From Rhyzopertha dominica (lineage: Eukaryota; Arthropoda; Insecta; Coleoptera; Bostrichidae): a stretch of 64,000 nucleotides of DNA. Location of the stretch: contig QCXZ01000064.1 of NCBI GenBank assembly GCA_025024175.1, positions 46,397,325-46,461,324 of the forward strand, written 5' to 3'. Positions 37,001-46,458 of the stretch are shown here, one piece after another. The position numbers were made by a program, and so were the translations under genes. The stretch's first letter is position 1, and each line of letters starts with the position of its first letter. The notes under the pieces were generated by a model. That model worked only from the letters and a program-made list of their open reading frames with translations, searched no databases and was not told where the DNA came from.

Positions 37001-40000
37001 ATCAAAAGATGAAAGTATTCTCTTTTCCGCAATGTGAAGCAACCACTCGTACATTACTTCATCATGAATAATTTGTATATTTAATATAGTTTAATTGGAA
37101 AACATCGGTTTCTTTATTAAAAATAATTTAGTCTTTCATTACCGGTAAAGAACATTTCGTTATTTAATTTCTTTTTGCCAACAAAGCTGCTATCTTTAGA
37201 TGCAAGGAGTAATGTAGAAATGTAATTTTACAATTTTAAACTAGGTCTTAGTAAGAAGAACGTTCTATTTTGTATTAGATTATTAAATACTATAAGGTAT
37301 AGCGACTTCTAGTTGCTCTGAAATTCATTACATATATGTAGGTGTTACAGAAATCCAAAAAATAAGCTTTTATTTAGTTTAGTTCGTTAGTTCAGTAACA
37401 ATAAGCTTTTTCTTTTCTTTAAAACACCCTTTTGTTGGTTAAACCTTATACACGAATGTTATGTGACCCACTGTTTTCTATTTTCGTGCTCAAAAACCAT
37501 TTTCTATAAGTACATTTATCTGATCTTCAGTAGGAAAGGAACCAACTCAAAGGTAAATGTGACGGTTGCGAGTGTGTGTTTAAATGATAGTGTTGTAGGT
37601 TAGTCGTTATATGTCGGTCCTGTCGTGTACACATGTGTAATACCTACACAACATCATTTAAACACACACTCTCACCGTCACATTCACCATCCACCCATAT
37701 ACACAATAATAGCAAAGAACCATTCAAAGGTACATTTTATATTAATATAAAAATTGTAAATGTCATATTAATTTCATATCACTTTGTCAAATTATAAAAT
37801 ACAGATATTCGAAAAAGACCTAAATTATAGGTCGAAACGTAATATTAATACATACAAGTGTCTTTAATTTAATAAAAACAGGAGCCAAAACCTACAAATA
37901 AATACACTAAGAATAATTAAATAAACAGTTTTCTATTTATGCAGTTTATAATTGTATACGTAAGTACATGTTTATAAATACTAAAGAATATACGAATTCA
38001 TTTCTGAAGTACAGTATTTTTTTGCTTTATGTAATGTANCCTAACGCAAAACTCACATATCGACAAACCTACTGCTACAGTTTGATATCAGGTTCTATTT
38101 TAACACCCCCTTCAAAATTTACCACATATACGTTCCGCTTCCTTCTATATTCCATCACTCACTCCGCATGTCTATCACACCAACAACGAATGTGATGGGA
38201 TCGCCACATTTATACCAAGGTACATGTGTCTATGTGTCGACTACAAGGCATGAGTTAATATTTCAACAGATATGACCCATGCATTACGCTTGAAAGTCCA
38301 CCGTATTAATTATTCTTAGTGTATTTATTTGTAGGTTCTGGCTCCTGTTTTTATTAAATTAAAGAAACTTTTATCTATAAATATGACGATTCGACCTATA
38401 ATTAATATTAATTTCATATTAGTTTGTCAATCTATAAAATAAAAATATTCGATAAAGACCTAAATTATAGGTCGAAACGTGATATTTATAGATAAAACTG
38501 TCTTTAATTAAATAAAAACGTGAGCCAGAACCTACAAACAAATACACTAAGAATAATTAATGCTCAAATAGTTTGGACTACGCTAGCATAAGTAACTGTC
38601 GCGCTTTTTGCATGGGCTGGCGTGCTCCGTTGTAGTTTGCCAGACAAGTATATCAATGATCTCTGAACATTACAATTTAACAACTTCTTTCGCGTCCTTG
38701 TTTGCTTTCTATAAAAAGTTATCAAAAGGAACTGAGTGCATTTTTTCTAAGACTCAAGCCTTTCATGTTTTAATTAGGCTATTAGTAAACATTTCGGGAA
38801 AAGTATGGTGATGAAACGTATACTACTGGCAGTATTAAAGAAAAAACCTATCTTTTCACGTTTGCTGCATACCCCCCCCCCCCCCCCCCTTCCAAACGTC
38901 AATAAACGTCACAGCGCAATTTTGCTTAAAGTCAAAGGACTTGTGAAAACGCATCTACTATACTTATATTCTTTGGTAACGACACAATAATTAAAGTGCG
39001 TGTTGCAAACAAATGCTATTAACAACCGATTAAAAACAGGTGACAAGAACAAGACAGTCAAAAGTGTGCATTACGAAAACTTGTATTTTTCACAAAAATA
39101 TGTAGGGATAGGTTTAGGACAATAAGTTAGTGACGTTGGACAAATATGTTTTTTATAAAAAATATGGGGTGTCCTATTTAAATTTAACAAGTTATTGCCG
39201 TTTAAATAGTGTAACTACTTAGCTTCGAAATTTGAAAACCCTGTACACGTTGTAACAAACGTAAAATAAAACTTAACCCTCATGGTATTAAACTGTGAAT
39301 TTGATTTAAAAAGGATATATATATATGTTAAATTTTAACATAAATAAAACTCACCCTTATTCTGATCGTACAATTTATAAATTACATAATATACAGGGAA
39401 TTGAAAAATACACAACTGATACGATTTATGTATGTGGGACACCCTGTATATTTTTAAATCATTTTAAAATATAGGTCTAATAGAACTCTGAAAGCGGAAT
39501 AATTTGGGCATAATATTCCGTGCCATTTGTAACGAAGTTACAAACCGGGCCTCAGCCAAGTTTCAATCCGCGGCTTTATATCTGTCTCAAGTTCGCGATT
39601 CACCGAGTTCGCGTGGAACAACACATGCTGGCGCCAGTAGTCAGCTCTCTTGTTCCCACGAATCCAGTGAAAACTGAGAAAAGCGTGTCCGACCGCAGCG
39701 TCAAATCAGTTCTGACCGAACCGCTATACCGACCAGTCCAGCCGGATAACCAGCTGAGTGAGCTTTAGATTAAGCTTTTGTATTGTGGTGACTTCCCAGT
39801 CCTTCCTTGCGACCCATCCCTTTAAATCCCGCCGCCATCCGCCGCCGCTCTCTGTGGGGCCGTTGGTTGGAGGTGCGCCGCATGCTAGGTTTTGTAGGCG
39901 GTCCATCTCGGCTAAACGACCCTTGCAGTGCAGAGAGTTATTCGCTGGGTGTTTGCCGCGTTTGCCGCATGCTAGGTTTTGTAGGCGGCCCGTGCCCGGT

Positions 40001-41396
40001 GAACGACTTTCTTGAGCTCCGACTCTGACGTAATCGACTGACGCCTCGACAGTTGACGGAAAGTGCGCCGCATGCTAGGTTTTGTAGGCGGTCCGCGATC
40101 TGTCTGACTGTACGAGGGGTTGTTCGCTGGGTGTTTGCCGCATGCTAGGTTTTGTAGGCGGCCCGTGCCTGGTGAACAGCTTACGTAACCGACTATTACA
40201 CCGACGCGTCGACAGTGACGCGTCGACAGTTGACGGAAAGTGCGCCGCATGCTAGGTTTTGTAGGCGGTCCGCATTCTGTCTAACTGCGAGGGGTTGTTC
40301 GCTGGGTGTTTGCCGCATGCTAGGTTTTGTAGGCGGCCCGTGCCCGGTGAACAGCTTACGTAACCGACTATTACACCGACACCTCGACGGTTGACGGAAA
40401 GTGCGCCGCATGCTAGGTTTTGTAGGCGGCCCGCATTCTGTCTGACTGTACGGGGGGTTGTTTGCTGGGTGTTTGCCGCATGCTAGGTTTTGTAGGCGGC
40501 CCGTGCCCGGTAAACAGCTTACTTACGCAACCGACGATTACGTAACCGCTACTTGCACCGTTCCTTGCATGCACCCCGTAATCCGATCCTCCCGGCTCAT
40601 AAACGCTGACCCACCGGCGTCACCAGACATTAGCACGCTCACTTAGTCTTGTTATCGCTTGTACCGCTTGCATACCGCTAGTTGCATCATTATTGCCGCA
40701 CCGTTTTTTTTTTTGCATTATAACCGCAACCGTAGTTTAGCTTGGCCGGGCATTGCGTGGGGGGGCCGTTGCATAACTTGGAATAGAAGTTCATTATTGC
40801 TTGTATATTTGCTTTAACCAAAATAAAATTGTGTTAATAGGTGCTGACTGGTTTTTCTCTTTGTGCCTCCCGCACCCCGCTAACATCTTTTACAGCTGAC
40901 GGCATCCACCCTCGAGTTGTTCCCTGGAAGACCGATCTTCACTGCAGCTACCCTGGTCTGCACACGTAAGAGGGATCGTGTGTAGTGGTCTGAGGAGCAT
41001 ACCTCAGGATAATAAAAAACTGGCGCCCGAGAAGACCGTCCCGACGTCGAGCTGTGAAGAAGAGCTCTGACGTCATAACCGCACCGTATTACGCAACAGT
41101 CCGACCGACCACACTCCGGCACGAAGGCCCGATCTGCTTACAACGAAAAAGGCGTCACACATTCATTGTGGATAACCCGGTATATTCGCATATCCATTAT
41201 CTAGTAATTATTACTGCCATTACATCCTTAACGCAGAAGCTTCTTCAACTCCTCACTTCCTTCAACTTACTTACGTGAAAAGCCACAACAACAGTGCTTA
41301 TATCAAGAATTGTAGCATAACATTTGCACAGCAGTCTGATCCATACGTTGTTGTAGTACAACATCATTACTTTTCTGAAGAAGGGAAAACACTCGA
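28056..41396 (-). CDS. Insect odorant receptor gene 2 (7tm_6), exons 2-7, N-terminus damaged
   Basis: Exons on the minus strand are 41275-41396 (exon 2, shortened), 36380-36873, 36224-36326, 35857-35946, 28168-28323 and 28056-28109. Exons 3-7 are all open with matching phases. Exon 3 has two extra codons near its start compared with genes 1 and 3. Exon 5 ends LYCFTGELLSSK. Exon 6 carries ELYNREWYNWDRKNRQ and LLFSQK. Exon 7 ends YSAFTLIQSVSE and a stop; this C-terminus is typical of insect odorant receptors (TM7 followed by a short tail). Exon 2 lost 57 bp in frame, removing most of TM1, and only eroded exon 1 copies exist upstream. Intron 5 is 7.5 kb and full of transposons. Probably a pseudogene or N-terminally altered receptor, despite the clean 3' exons. 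Confidence 0.82.
29110..30080 (-). pseudogene. Mariner transposase relic (SETMAR-like)
   Basis: In order on the minus strand are RRLTISALGDEF and VERTTIFKTVAEKL (helix-turn-helix region, about 29780-29900), ISYDIPKTRQHTMHW and SPKPKKK (about 29590-29660), a GMIKAFLWLNS pattern, NPDLA with DYFLFLHFKQWL (about 29230-29300) and a C-terminal KCLEVKCE near 29115. These follow the mariner transposase order, but frames shift and stops are frequent. No terminal repeats were seen. It sits in intron 5 of receptor gene 2. Confidence 0.75.
30104..30240. repeat. Interspersed repeat, related to 53945-54030
   Basis: The stretch around 'tacagggtttttataaatg' and 'ggcgttgatttctgaattc' recurs at 53945-54030. 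It begins with the TACAGGGT end used by mariner-type MITEs. It interrupts the endonuclease coding sequence of the LINE relic next to it. Confidence 0.5.
30240..31270 (-). pseudogene. LINE 5' fragment: ORF1 and start of endonuclease
   Basis: ORF1 begins at ATG 31269 with a coiled coil (MDEIKEMMQAMLKEIKEM). A stop follows after 64 codons, then in broken frames NNVIISGIQ and IFINSDLT, matching the ORF1 of the LINE at 18860-19678. ORF2 starts with the endonuclease: ATWNVRGL-like DNA, then RILALCETKGKG and AAGVACLVHRNISQKI, where CETK replaces the usual QET. The reverse transcriptase is missing. It lies in intron 5 of receptor gene 2. Confidence 0.7.
31780..33560 (-). pseudogene. LTR-retrotransposon gag relic split by a fold-back element
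   Basis: On the minus strand, 33560-33375 reads NLVEKLLPKSFNGE and similar gag-like sequence. After the fold-back (32217-33372) it continues as ARLANLKQNNNDVASFAKQI and LIASLLSAYISEG near 32180-32080, then a basic, Tyr/Asn/Arg-rich tail to about 31790. The pattern is that of insect Gypsy-like Gag. There is no protease or polymerase next to it. The open frame on the minus strand at 31780-31998 is a frame shadow. Confidence 0.55.
32217..33372. mobile_element. Fold-back element with >450 bp arms
   Basis: The ends are inverted: GCTATATTAGTG at 32217 and its reverse complement ending at 33372. Both arms contain a 'cggccattt' block next to the end and stay alignable to the centre near 32870. The left arm has an internal duplication: the segment around 'gttgtcataacgtgc' occurs at about 32291 and 32451. 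There is no coding capacity. It splits the gag relic around it, showing that it inserted as a unit. It lies in intron 5 of receptor gene 2, so pre-mRNA would contain the hairpin. Confidence 0.85.
33561..34371. other. LTR-element remnant and duplicated intron DNA
   Basis: Up to about 33950 there may be more eroded gag sequence on the minus strand. From about 34020 the DNA resembles 61930-62060, which lies in intron 5 of gene 3, so this is receptor duplication unit again. Confidence 0.4.
34372..35304 (+). mobile_element. Internally deleted mariner element (DD34D type)
   Basis: Inverted ends start TACAG(A/G)GTC(T/C)GTCCCATA, with TA on both sides (34370-34371 and 35305-35306). The transposase starts at ATG 34572 (MADSLEQRYTVKFCIQLGKN) and stops at 34746. 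A large internal part is missing, and the end is present: YHDxAPEHTAF, then SPDITPSGFLLFP and a C-terminal tail to 35256. The spacing from the second Asp to the third site is 34, but the third Asp is Gly. It is inactive on three counts: a stop, a deletion and a lost catalytic residue. Confidence 0.88.
35320..35400 (+). ncRNA. Hammerhead ribozyme motif, copy 4 (degenerate)
   Basis: Helix I is perfect over seven pairs (AACCGTG 35339-35345 with CACGGTT 35378-35384) and can extend outward. The core box reads CTGATTA (35346-35352), losing the conserved G. Helix II is followed by GAAA (35366-35369) and loop AGCT, but the cleavage triplet is CCC. It is 294 bp upstream of copy 5 in the same orientation. 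Confidence 0.65.
35615..35693 (+). ncRNA. Hammerhead ribozyme motif, copy 5 (degenerate core)
   Basis: Helix I is perfect: AACCGTA (35633-35639) with TACGGTT (35673-35679). The closing pair is A-T here and G-C in copy 4, a compensatory change. An outer helix ACATCAG/CTGATG adds support. The core box is CTGCCGA (35640-35646). Helix II is mostly paired, GAAA is intact (35661-35664) and the triplet ATC fits the NUH rule. Copies 4 and 5 lie in receptor gene 2 intron 5, antisense to the receptor. Confidence 0.7.
36874..37551. other. Intron 2 of receptor gene 2, first part
   Basis: AT-rich intron. Parts resemble the intron between exons 2 and 3 of gene 1 (around 3880-5100). No other feature is seen. 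Confidence 0.4.
37552..37688. repeat. Short hairpin with ~48 bp arms
   Basis: The left arm 37552-37600 pairs with the right arm 37642-37688 at about 90 percent, around a 41 nt loop. Both arms contain 'gtgtgtttaaatgat' or its complement. It could be a small MITE or a precursor-like hairpin RNA. It lies in intron 2 of receptor gene 2. Confidence 0.7.
37795..38562. repeat. Penelope-like (or related) repeat, three copies, two inverted
   Basis: A ~120 bp unit ending 'cctacaaataaatacacta' occurs at about 37795-37920 (+), 38300-38405 (reverse) and 38430-38562 (+). The last two face each other. Each plus copy contains a GACCT...AGGTC hairpin followed by GAAAC, which looks like helix II and the GAAA box of a hammerhead, preceded by a degenerate box (TCGATAA at the third copy). 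This arrangement recalls the terminal repeats of Penelope-like elements, but no reverse transcriptase or GIY-YIG gene is present, so the assignment is tentative. Confidence 0.45.
38563..39519. other. No gene; poly-C run and MITE-like ends
   Basis: An 18-base C run lies at 38872-38889. Fragments starting or ending with 'accctgta' at about 39240 and 39440-39448 resemble mariner-type MITE ends. No coding region was identified. Confidence 0.45.
39520..41040 (+). mobile_element. GC-rich block with tandem repeats, LTR-like
   Basis: The block stands out by its GC content and sharp edges. It contains the alternating repeats at 39867-40520, a possible polyadenylation signal AATAAA near 40821, and a TGGCGCC stretch near 41021 that looks like a retroelement primer site. 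These suggest an LTR plus the start of an element, truncated afterwards. I found no partner LTR and no coding genes. It lies in intron 2 of receptor gene 2, close to exon 2. Confidence 0.45.
39867..40520 (+). repeat. Alternating tandem repeat with a ~26 bp core
   Basis: The core GCCGCATGCTAGGTTTTGTA followed by GGCGG occurs eight times (starting near 39878, 39966, 40067, 40137, 40245, 40312, 40404 and 40473). Intervals alternate between about 67-70 and 92-108 bp, because two different spacers take turns. The higher-order unit is about 160-175 bp with two cores. Cores are nearly identical while spacers vary more. Confidence 0.88.
41275..41396 (-). CDS. Receptor gene 2 exon 2 with in-frame deletion of TM1
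   Basis: The acceptor (ttgtttcag) and donor (CAC|GTAAGT) match gene 1 exon 2. It starts with two bases completing a codon and ends in phase 0, so it can splice to exon 3. It is 122 nt against 179 nt in gene 1. The missing 57 nt (19 codons) remove most of the first membrane segment (LPLFFVTHVTMMF in gene 1). Flanking residues such as YYNNVWIRLLCK and VVVAFH remain. Confidence 0.8.
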
Positions 41397-41954
41397 CTGA
41401 AACAAAACAGAATATTTATTTACATGTCTATCTGGAATTGAAGTTTTAGTGGTAAAATAGATTTAAGATCTTAATATTCTTAGATTACGGGTACCCGAGG
41501 CATGTATTCCAAGAAAAACGAGAACGGTACGAAAGTGAAACACTTTACTCATACTTTAATTATAGTTTATATAGTTTAATTATAGAGGCAAAAGAAGCTC
41601 CATTTTCCCAGGTTAATCGTGTGGCGAGTGAAATAACGTACCTCTTTCTGGAGTAGCATAAAGAAAACACTCAGTACAGAGAGATAAAAGAAGTAAGCAG
41701 ATTCTACAGTAATATTTATATTATGAGCTATTATAATGACTGATTCTCTGCTCGTCTTGCGTTGTGTAAAGCCAAACCGCTAACCATCAAAAAAAGTGCA
41801 AATCCATTAAATGATTGTTCATACCTGAACTATTTGTGCCAGTTATTACTATAATAGGTACTAACGTTATTTTAAGTTTTTTTAAGATTGTTCTCTCAGA
41901 CATGCATATGTTACTTGCGTTTGTTGCACGTACGTAAAATAAAATTTATTTTTT
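41397..41954. other. Intron 1 region upstream of receptor gene 2 exon 2
   Basis: AT-rich. No exon or repeat is recognised up to the Copia LTR. Confidence 0.4.
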
Positions 41955-42089
41955 CGTTGGAATTCAGAGCAGCAAATGGTACACAGACGTTTATAAAACT
42001 CTTTATTTTAAGACAGAACTTTTTTACATAACATGAATGTTCTGTAATGACAATTATTTTTTATTATTAGTTTTTTTGTAACACTTCCA

Positions 42090-42205
42090 TGGTTTGGTTT
42101 AAGGCTTCCGTGGTTGTTGTCGATGACATGTAATTTTCCGGGCAGATTCCCACGTTGGTTATTTGACATTGACATTTCGAAACTCATGTCGGTGTCTTCC
42201 TCAGA
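42090..42205 (-). repeat. Segment shared with 55290-55375
   Basis: On the minus strand this reads 'ataaccaacgtgggaa', 'catgtcatcgacaacaacc', matching 55290-55375 on the plus strand. It lies just inside the 3' LTR of the Copia element. The adjoining 42171-42204 (minus) reads CTGAGGA, a weak hairpin and GAAA, a degenerate hammerhead-like string. Confidence 0.6.
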
Positions 42206-42238
42206 GCTACTTCTGATGGCACGTATGTTAATATATCA

Positions 42239-42439
42239 TTATTTTTTATTTTTTCTCGCTTTGTATACGCTTTGTTCTTTTATAAAAAACGTGGTCAATT
42301 TTATTACACTTTGGTTATCATTATGAATGGTAATNCCACTTTCGTGTCTCAAAAACTGGCATTGATTATTTAATTTAAACACTTCGAGAAGTGATAACTT
42401 TATGTAAACTGCTTCTTTCGCAACCTCACAAATGCCCAT
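42239..42439 (-). pseudogene. Copia RNase H fragment
   Basis: The frame contains FLRHES and ITIHNDNQSVIKL, the RNase H motif around a catalytic Asp in Copia Pol, and upstream VAKEAVYI. It is short and ends in shifted frames. It would degrade the RNA strand during reverse transcription. It contains one N base. Confidence 0.65.
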
Positions 42440-42996
42440 ATACTCCGCTTCAGTGGATGACAGTGCAAGGGATTCGTGTTTTTGGCATTCTTATGATACG
42501 GGACTAATGTGAAGTATAGCCATAAAAGTATTTACGGTCTGCAACATTATTAACCCGATCACAGTCAACATAACCTTTTATAGAGCTATTTGATTTTTCA
42601 TATACAATACCTAAATCTTTGGTAACTTATGAATATTTTAAAACTCGTTTAGCAGCTAACCAATGGTATTTAGTACGGTTAGTGTTAAACTGACTTAAAT
42701 AGCAAACTGAAAACGCAATATTTGGACGAGCATAAACACCTAGATATGTTATTGAACCAATTAATTATTGGTAAGGGCACTTATTTATGCGGTTCTCCCT
42801 CAAACAGAAGGTTCTTGTTTTGTTCCATAGACGTGCTTATTCCTTTAGATTCCAACATTTGAAATTTATCAAGAACTTCTATGATATACTGTTCTTGGCT
42901 AAGCTTTAAGATATTCTTTGAACGACTCTTATCTATTTTCATTCCCAAGCAGTAGGAAATTGGTCCTAAATCCTTCTTCCTGAAATTTTTATTTAG

Positions 42997-43702
42997 TTAA
43001 AGTTTTAGAGGTTTAGCCTCATTAAAGTCATTATAAGATAGAAAGATATCATCGACACAAAGAGCAACAATAACAATGGCATTTTCTGAGTTTTTAAAGA
43101 AAATACATGGTTCAATATCAGACTTTTTGTAATCCATTTTAACCAAGATCCTAAGTACATTTTCATACCATAATCTGGAAGACTGTTTCAAACCATACCT
43201 TTTCTTAACGGGCATACCTTATTTTCACAGCCAGGCTTTTCAAAGTCTGGTTGACACATAATATATCCTCATCAATGTCGCCATTAAGAATCGCTGTAGC
43301 CATAGCAAGTCACACTCTTAAATTGCTGACACGAATTACAGAAGAGAAAACTTCAGTATAATCAAACCCATATTTATGAGTAAAGCCCTTTGCGACTAAA
43401 TTAGCTTTAAAAATTACAATGTCTACATTTTCGTTCTTTTTAATTTTGAAAACCCATTTGTTTTTGACATTGTTTTTGGGTGGCTTATCAACTAGTTCCC
43501 AAGCACTATGAATTTTGAAAGCATCTAATTCTCTTTTAACGACTGATTTCCACTCATTTTTACTAGGACAAGTTAATACTTCCGAAACGCTAGCAGGCTC
43601 AAAATCACTACTTGCAGTAGGCATACCAAAATCAGAAACATTCATGAGGTAGTCATCATATTTTTTTCTTTTGTACTTAACGTTTTCGATACTTATTGAC
43701 AT
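42997..43702 (-). pseudogene. Copia reverse transcriptase fragments
   Basis: Segment 43310-43702 has the start of the Copia RT: NEWKSVVKRELDAF, WELVDKPP, NKWVFKIKKNE and LVAKGFTHKYGFDYTEVFS. After a break, 42997-43215 has YGLKQSSRLWYENVLRIL and VALCVDDIFLS, in which the catalytic pair is intact. A frameshift near 43220-43310 and a stop near 43000 separate the pieces from each other and from RNase H. Confidence 0.82.
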
Positions 43703-44104
43703 TATCCAAGTTCGAGTCAGATTCTTGGCTTAAGCTGCAGGGTGGATCGAGAATTTCTTCATCAGGATCGGAACTGTCTCTCTGCTTTAGTTCCCCTGAT
43801 TCTTCTTCTTCAACTTCCTCAGAATGTAAATGCACCTCGGAACATGAAGTTCTATCTTTCACCATTTCATTTGATGCATCTCTTTCAGCACCTGCTAATG
43901 GAAGTGATGACTTATCTGCCACTTGCAGCTCCTTTTCAAAAAAAAATAACATCTCTGGCATTCTGGAGGCGATTATTAACGGGATCGAGCAGTCTGTAGC
44001 CCCGACTGTTTTCAGAATAATCAACTAATATGTATATATTTCTTTCTATATAATGCAGTATTTGCTGTTTCTGCCCACATCTGTTTATCGCATTTACATT
44101 CAGC
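43677..44104 (-). pseudogene. Copia integrase tail / acidic linker
   Basis: On the minus strand up to 44104 the DNA reads MWAETANTALY-like sequence, the end of the Copia integrase core, then LLDPVNNRL. An acidic linker follows (SEEVEEEESGELKQRDSSDP), common between integrase and RT in Copia elements. It is in several frames and cut on its 5' side by the GC-rich insertion. Confidence 0.6.
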
Positions 44105-44640
44105 CATCATTGCTCGAACTTTCCCCATGGTTATAGCTGAACGGTTCGTGCTCAGCCTGTGTGATAGGTAACCTTTTATGCGACCGTAATAAGGTGGTGG
44201 AGTATAGGGGAACTAGATGTTCGCGATTGGTACGAACGCCGCGGAAACTAGGAGAAGCGTCTTGACCGTTGTGGTGTGAGATGTGCAGGACAACGACCAT
44301 CGACCGTTGTCAGTGGTGGTGAAATTGAGCGGTGATAATAAAATAAAAGAAACGATCGTCGTCGACAGGCTGGTGGTTTCCTGGGTGGAGCCCTGCTGCC
44401 TACGAGCATCTGCACCAGGCCTCAGGGAGGCCATTTCCTGGTGAAATCGGCGGGCGTTTGGCTTGCCGCCCGAGGAGTTCAGTCGGCGCCGGCGTGGGTA
44501 CGCCAGCGGAGCAGCGGACACCTGCCCTCAAGGCCAGACGAGACGGTTGCTGGGTTGATGGGCATTTGAATTGCATCGGTGGAGTACGGGGAGGCGCAGA
44601 CTTGCCGTTGCGTGGCGTCACAGGTGACCCCTGTATATTA
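44105..44640. other. GC-rich insertion inside the Copia element
   Basis: This 540 bp stretch is far richer in GC than both flanks, and the Copia integrase frame stops at its edge. It has no recognised protein and no obvious terminal repeats. It may be a truncated element, or foreign sequence joined by misassembly. Confidence 0.5.
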
Positions 44641-44774
44641 CGTAGACTTGAGTAGACTTGTTCGTTGCTGGGTTATTAGCTGCCATATTTTGCTTCTTAT
44701 CGTGGCATCATTGCATCGATTCTTATATTATATTAGTATAATTGGCATAGTGTTTTATTTTACGCCTACCGAAC

Positions 44775-44996
44775 TCACACCCCGACATTACGTTTATTCA
44801 TACTTGAACAAAATTTCAAAACGTACCTGTTACAACTTGACTCCAACAAAACGCTTTTCCCTATTCCATGTATTGGCAGTTTTGAATTGTTTGCAACAAC
44901 TATTTCTTGGTGTGATTCAGTCTTTCGTAAATTTGACATTAACTCCTTGCAACCTGTCATGTGTGACGATGCCCCCACTGTGAACGCACCATTCAT
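44775..44996 (-). pseudogene. Copia protease fragment, active site altered
   Basis: The pattern VGASSHMTGCKEL and then EIVVANNSKLPIHGIGKS fits the Copia protease region. The usual active-site DSGAS reads TVGAS, so the catalytic Asp is gone. It would have cut the Gag-Pol polyprotein. Confidence 0.75.
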
Positions 44997-45639
44997 TGCA
45001 GCCCAGGAGACAGTAGAGATTTTCGGTACTTATTTTTCCAGTCAGCAAACATCGGTAGAATTATTTGGTTTGTTATTTTAAGCAAAATTCATATATATGT
45101 AAAAAATACAAATACAGCCAGACGTGTATTTGATATGAAATTATAGTATTATTTATCATGTGACAAATTTTCAAATCCAGGAAAATAAGAGCAAAAATTT
45201 TGTAATTCTTACGATTTTCGAGATGCCGTCAGACTCATTTGCCAATTTCGTAAATCAGCCATACTTACTTTTGAATATGATACGTTAAATTTCAAGCATG
45301 AGAAAATAAGGGTTAAGGATTTCAAAAACCGGGCAGTTATTCCATCCGCAAATTTTCAGCCAGACTGAATTTTCTCCACTTGTGATGTGCCAGACTGTTA
45401 CTACCATTAATAAAAATAACTCACTTTAATTATTGTGAAACATTTATGACTAGGAAAATAATTGGACTTGATTTTTTATCTAGTGAGCCCGTCCGGAAAT
45501 TTTAGGCAAACTCACAAATTGTTGTTTTGTGTCACCATCCGAACGAACTATTTGATATTCATCGTCTAGTATTATAAGTACAAAAGAATTCACTGCCTCC
45601 TGGGCTTTATTTGGTAATTTTACATCGGAAACTGTAAGT

Positions 45640-46187
45640 AGAGCTTTTTTCCCCTCTTTGAAGTATTTTTTTCTAGCAAACCTACTTGCGTTTTCTGATG
45701 CTTCTGCATTTCTTTTCGTACGGACATTTACTTTTATAATGTCCTTTTTATTGCAACAACTGAATCACCATCTAGTGGTGTCCCTGTTCCGCCACCTCTT
45801 CTCTTGCAGCGGCTTTGATTTCACGAAATTACCATACATACATACATTACCATAGGTTCGTATTTTTCTGTTAAACCTTGTAACATTATGACACCTAGGA
45901 ATTCATCCTCTAATGGGTTTCCTATCAATGATGATTTGATTTATTTTTGGACTCTTATCGAGCATAAACTTCATAAACAAGTGGAGACGAAGGTGTAGCC
46001 CCTTATCTTCAAAAGCTTTTTCTAGCGCCTCCCATGCTTCAAAAGCCTCCATTATATGAGGATATGTTGCTTTATCAAGAGCATTATTATTTTTGATAAA
46101 GCTTTCTTTTCTTGACGTTTGTTTTGATCGGATGTGGTTGCAAATTGATTTTGAACACAACTCCACAGGCTTTAAGACTGCCATCAT
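45640..46187 (-). pseudogene. Copia gag fragment
   Basis: The open part 45903-46187 contains IMEAFEAWEALEKAFEDKGL, the conserved Copia Gag (UBN2-type) pattern, and LHLFMKFML. It lies just downstream of the primer site, as expected for the first gene. Frames below 45900 are broken, and no zinc knuckle was confirmed. Confidence 0.75.
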
Positions 46188-46458
46188 TTGGAACTTCCAG
46201 TCATTATAATTCTCACGCCCCTTTAACTTTTCAATTAGTGCTGAATCACCGGCTGCAACAGCTTATTCCAACTAGAATGACACTTAGAACGATTTATATT
46301 TAGCGTTCTGGGCCCATAACCATTTTGTTGGAATTCAGAGCAGCAAATGGTACACAGACGTTGAAAAAACTCTTTATTTTAAGACAGAACTTTTTTACAT
46401 AACATGAATGTTTTGCAATGACAAAACTATTTTGATTATTATTTTTGTAACGCTTCCA

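Larger units (their letters stand above)
41955..46458 (-). mobile_element. Copia-type LTR retrotransposon, decayed
   Basis: Direct repeats of 133-135 bp flank the element: 41955-42089 and 46326-46458, starting (T/C)GTTGGAATTC and ending CTTCCA on the plus strand. On the coding (minus) strand the primer site directly follows the 5' LTR at 46303-46324 and contains TGGTTATGGGCCCAG, matching the half-tRNA-iMet priming known for copia. The order on the minus strand is gag, protease, integrase remnant, RT and RNase H, the Copia order. A GC-rich insertion (44105-44640) and many stops inactivate it. Confidence 0.85.

Noticed and set aside
39867..40520. CRISPR-like spaced repeats
   Set aside because: The DNA is eukaryotic, the spacers repeat each other, and there are no cas genes; it is an alternating tandem repeat.
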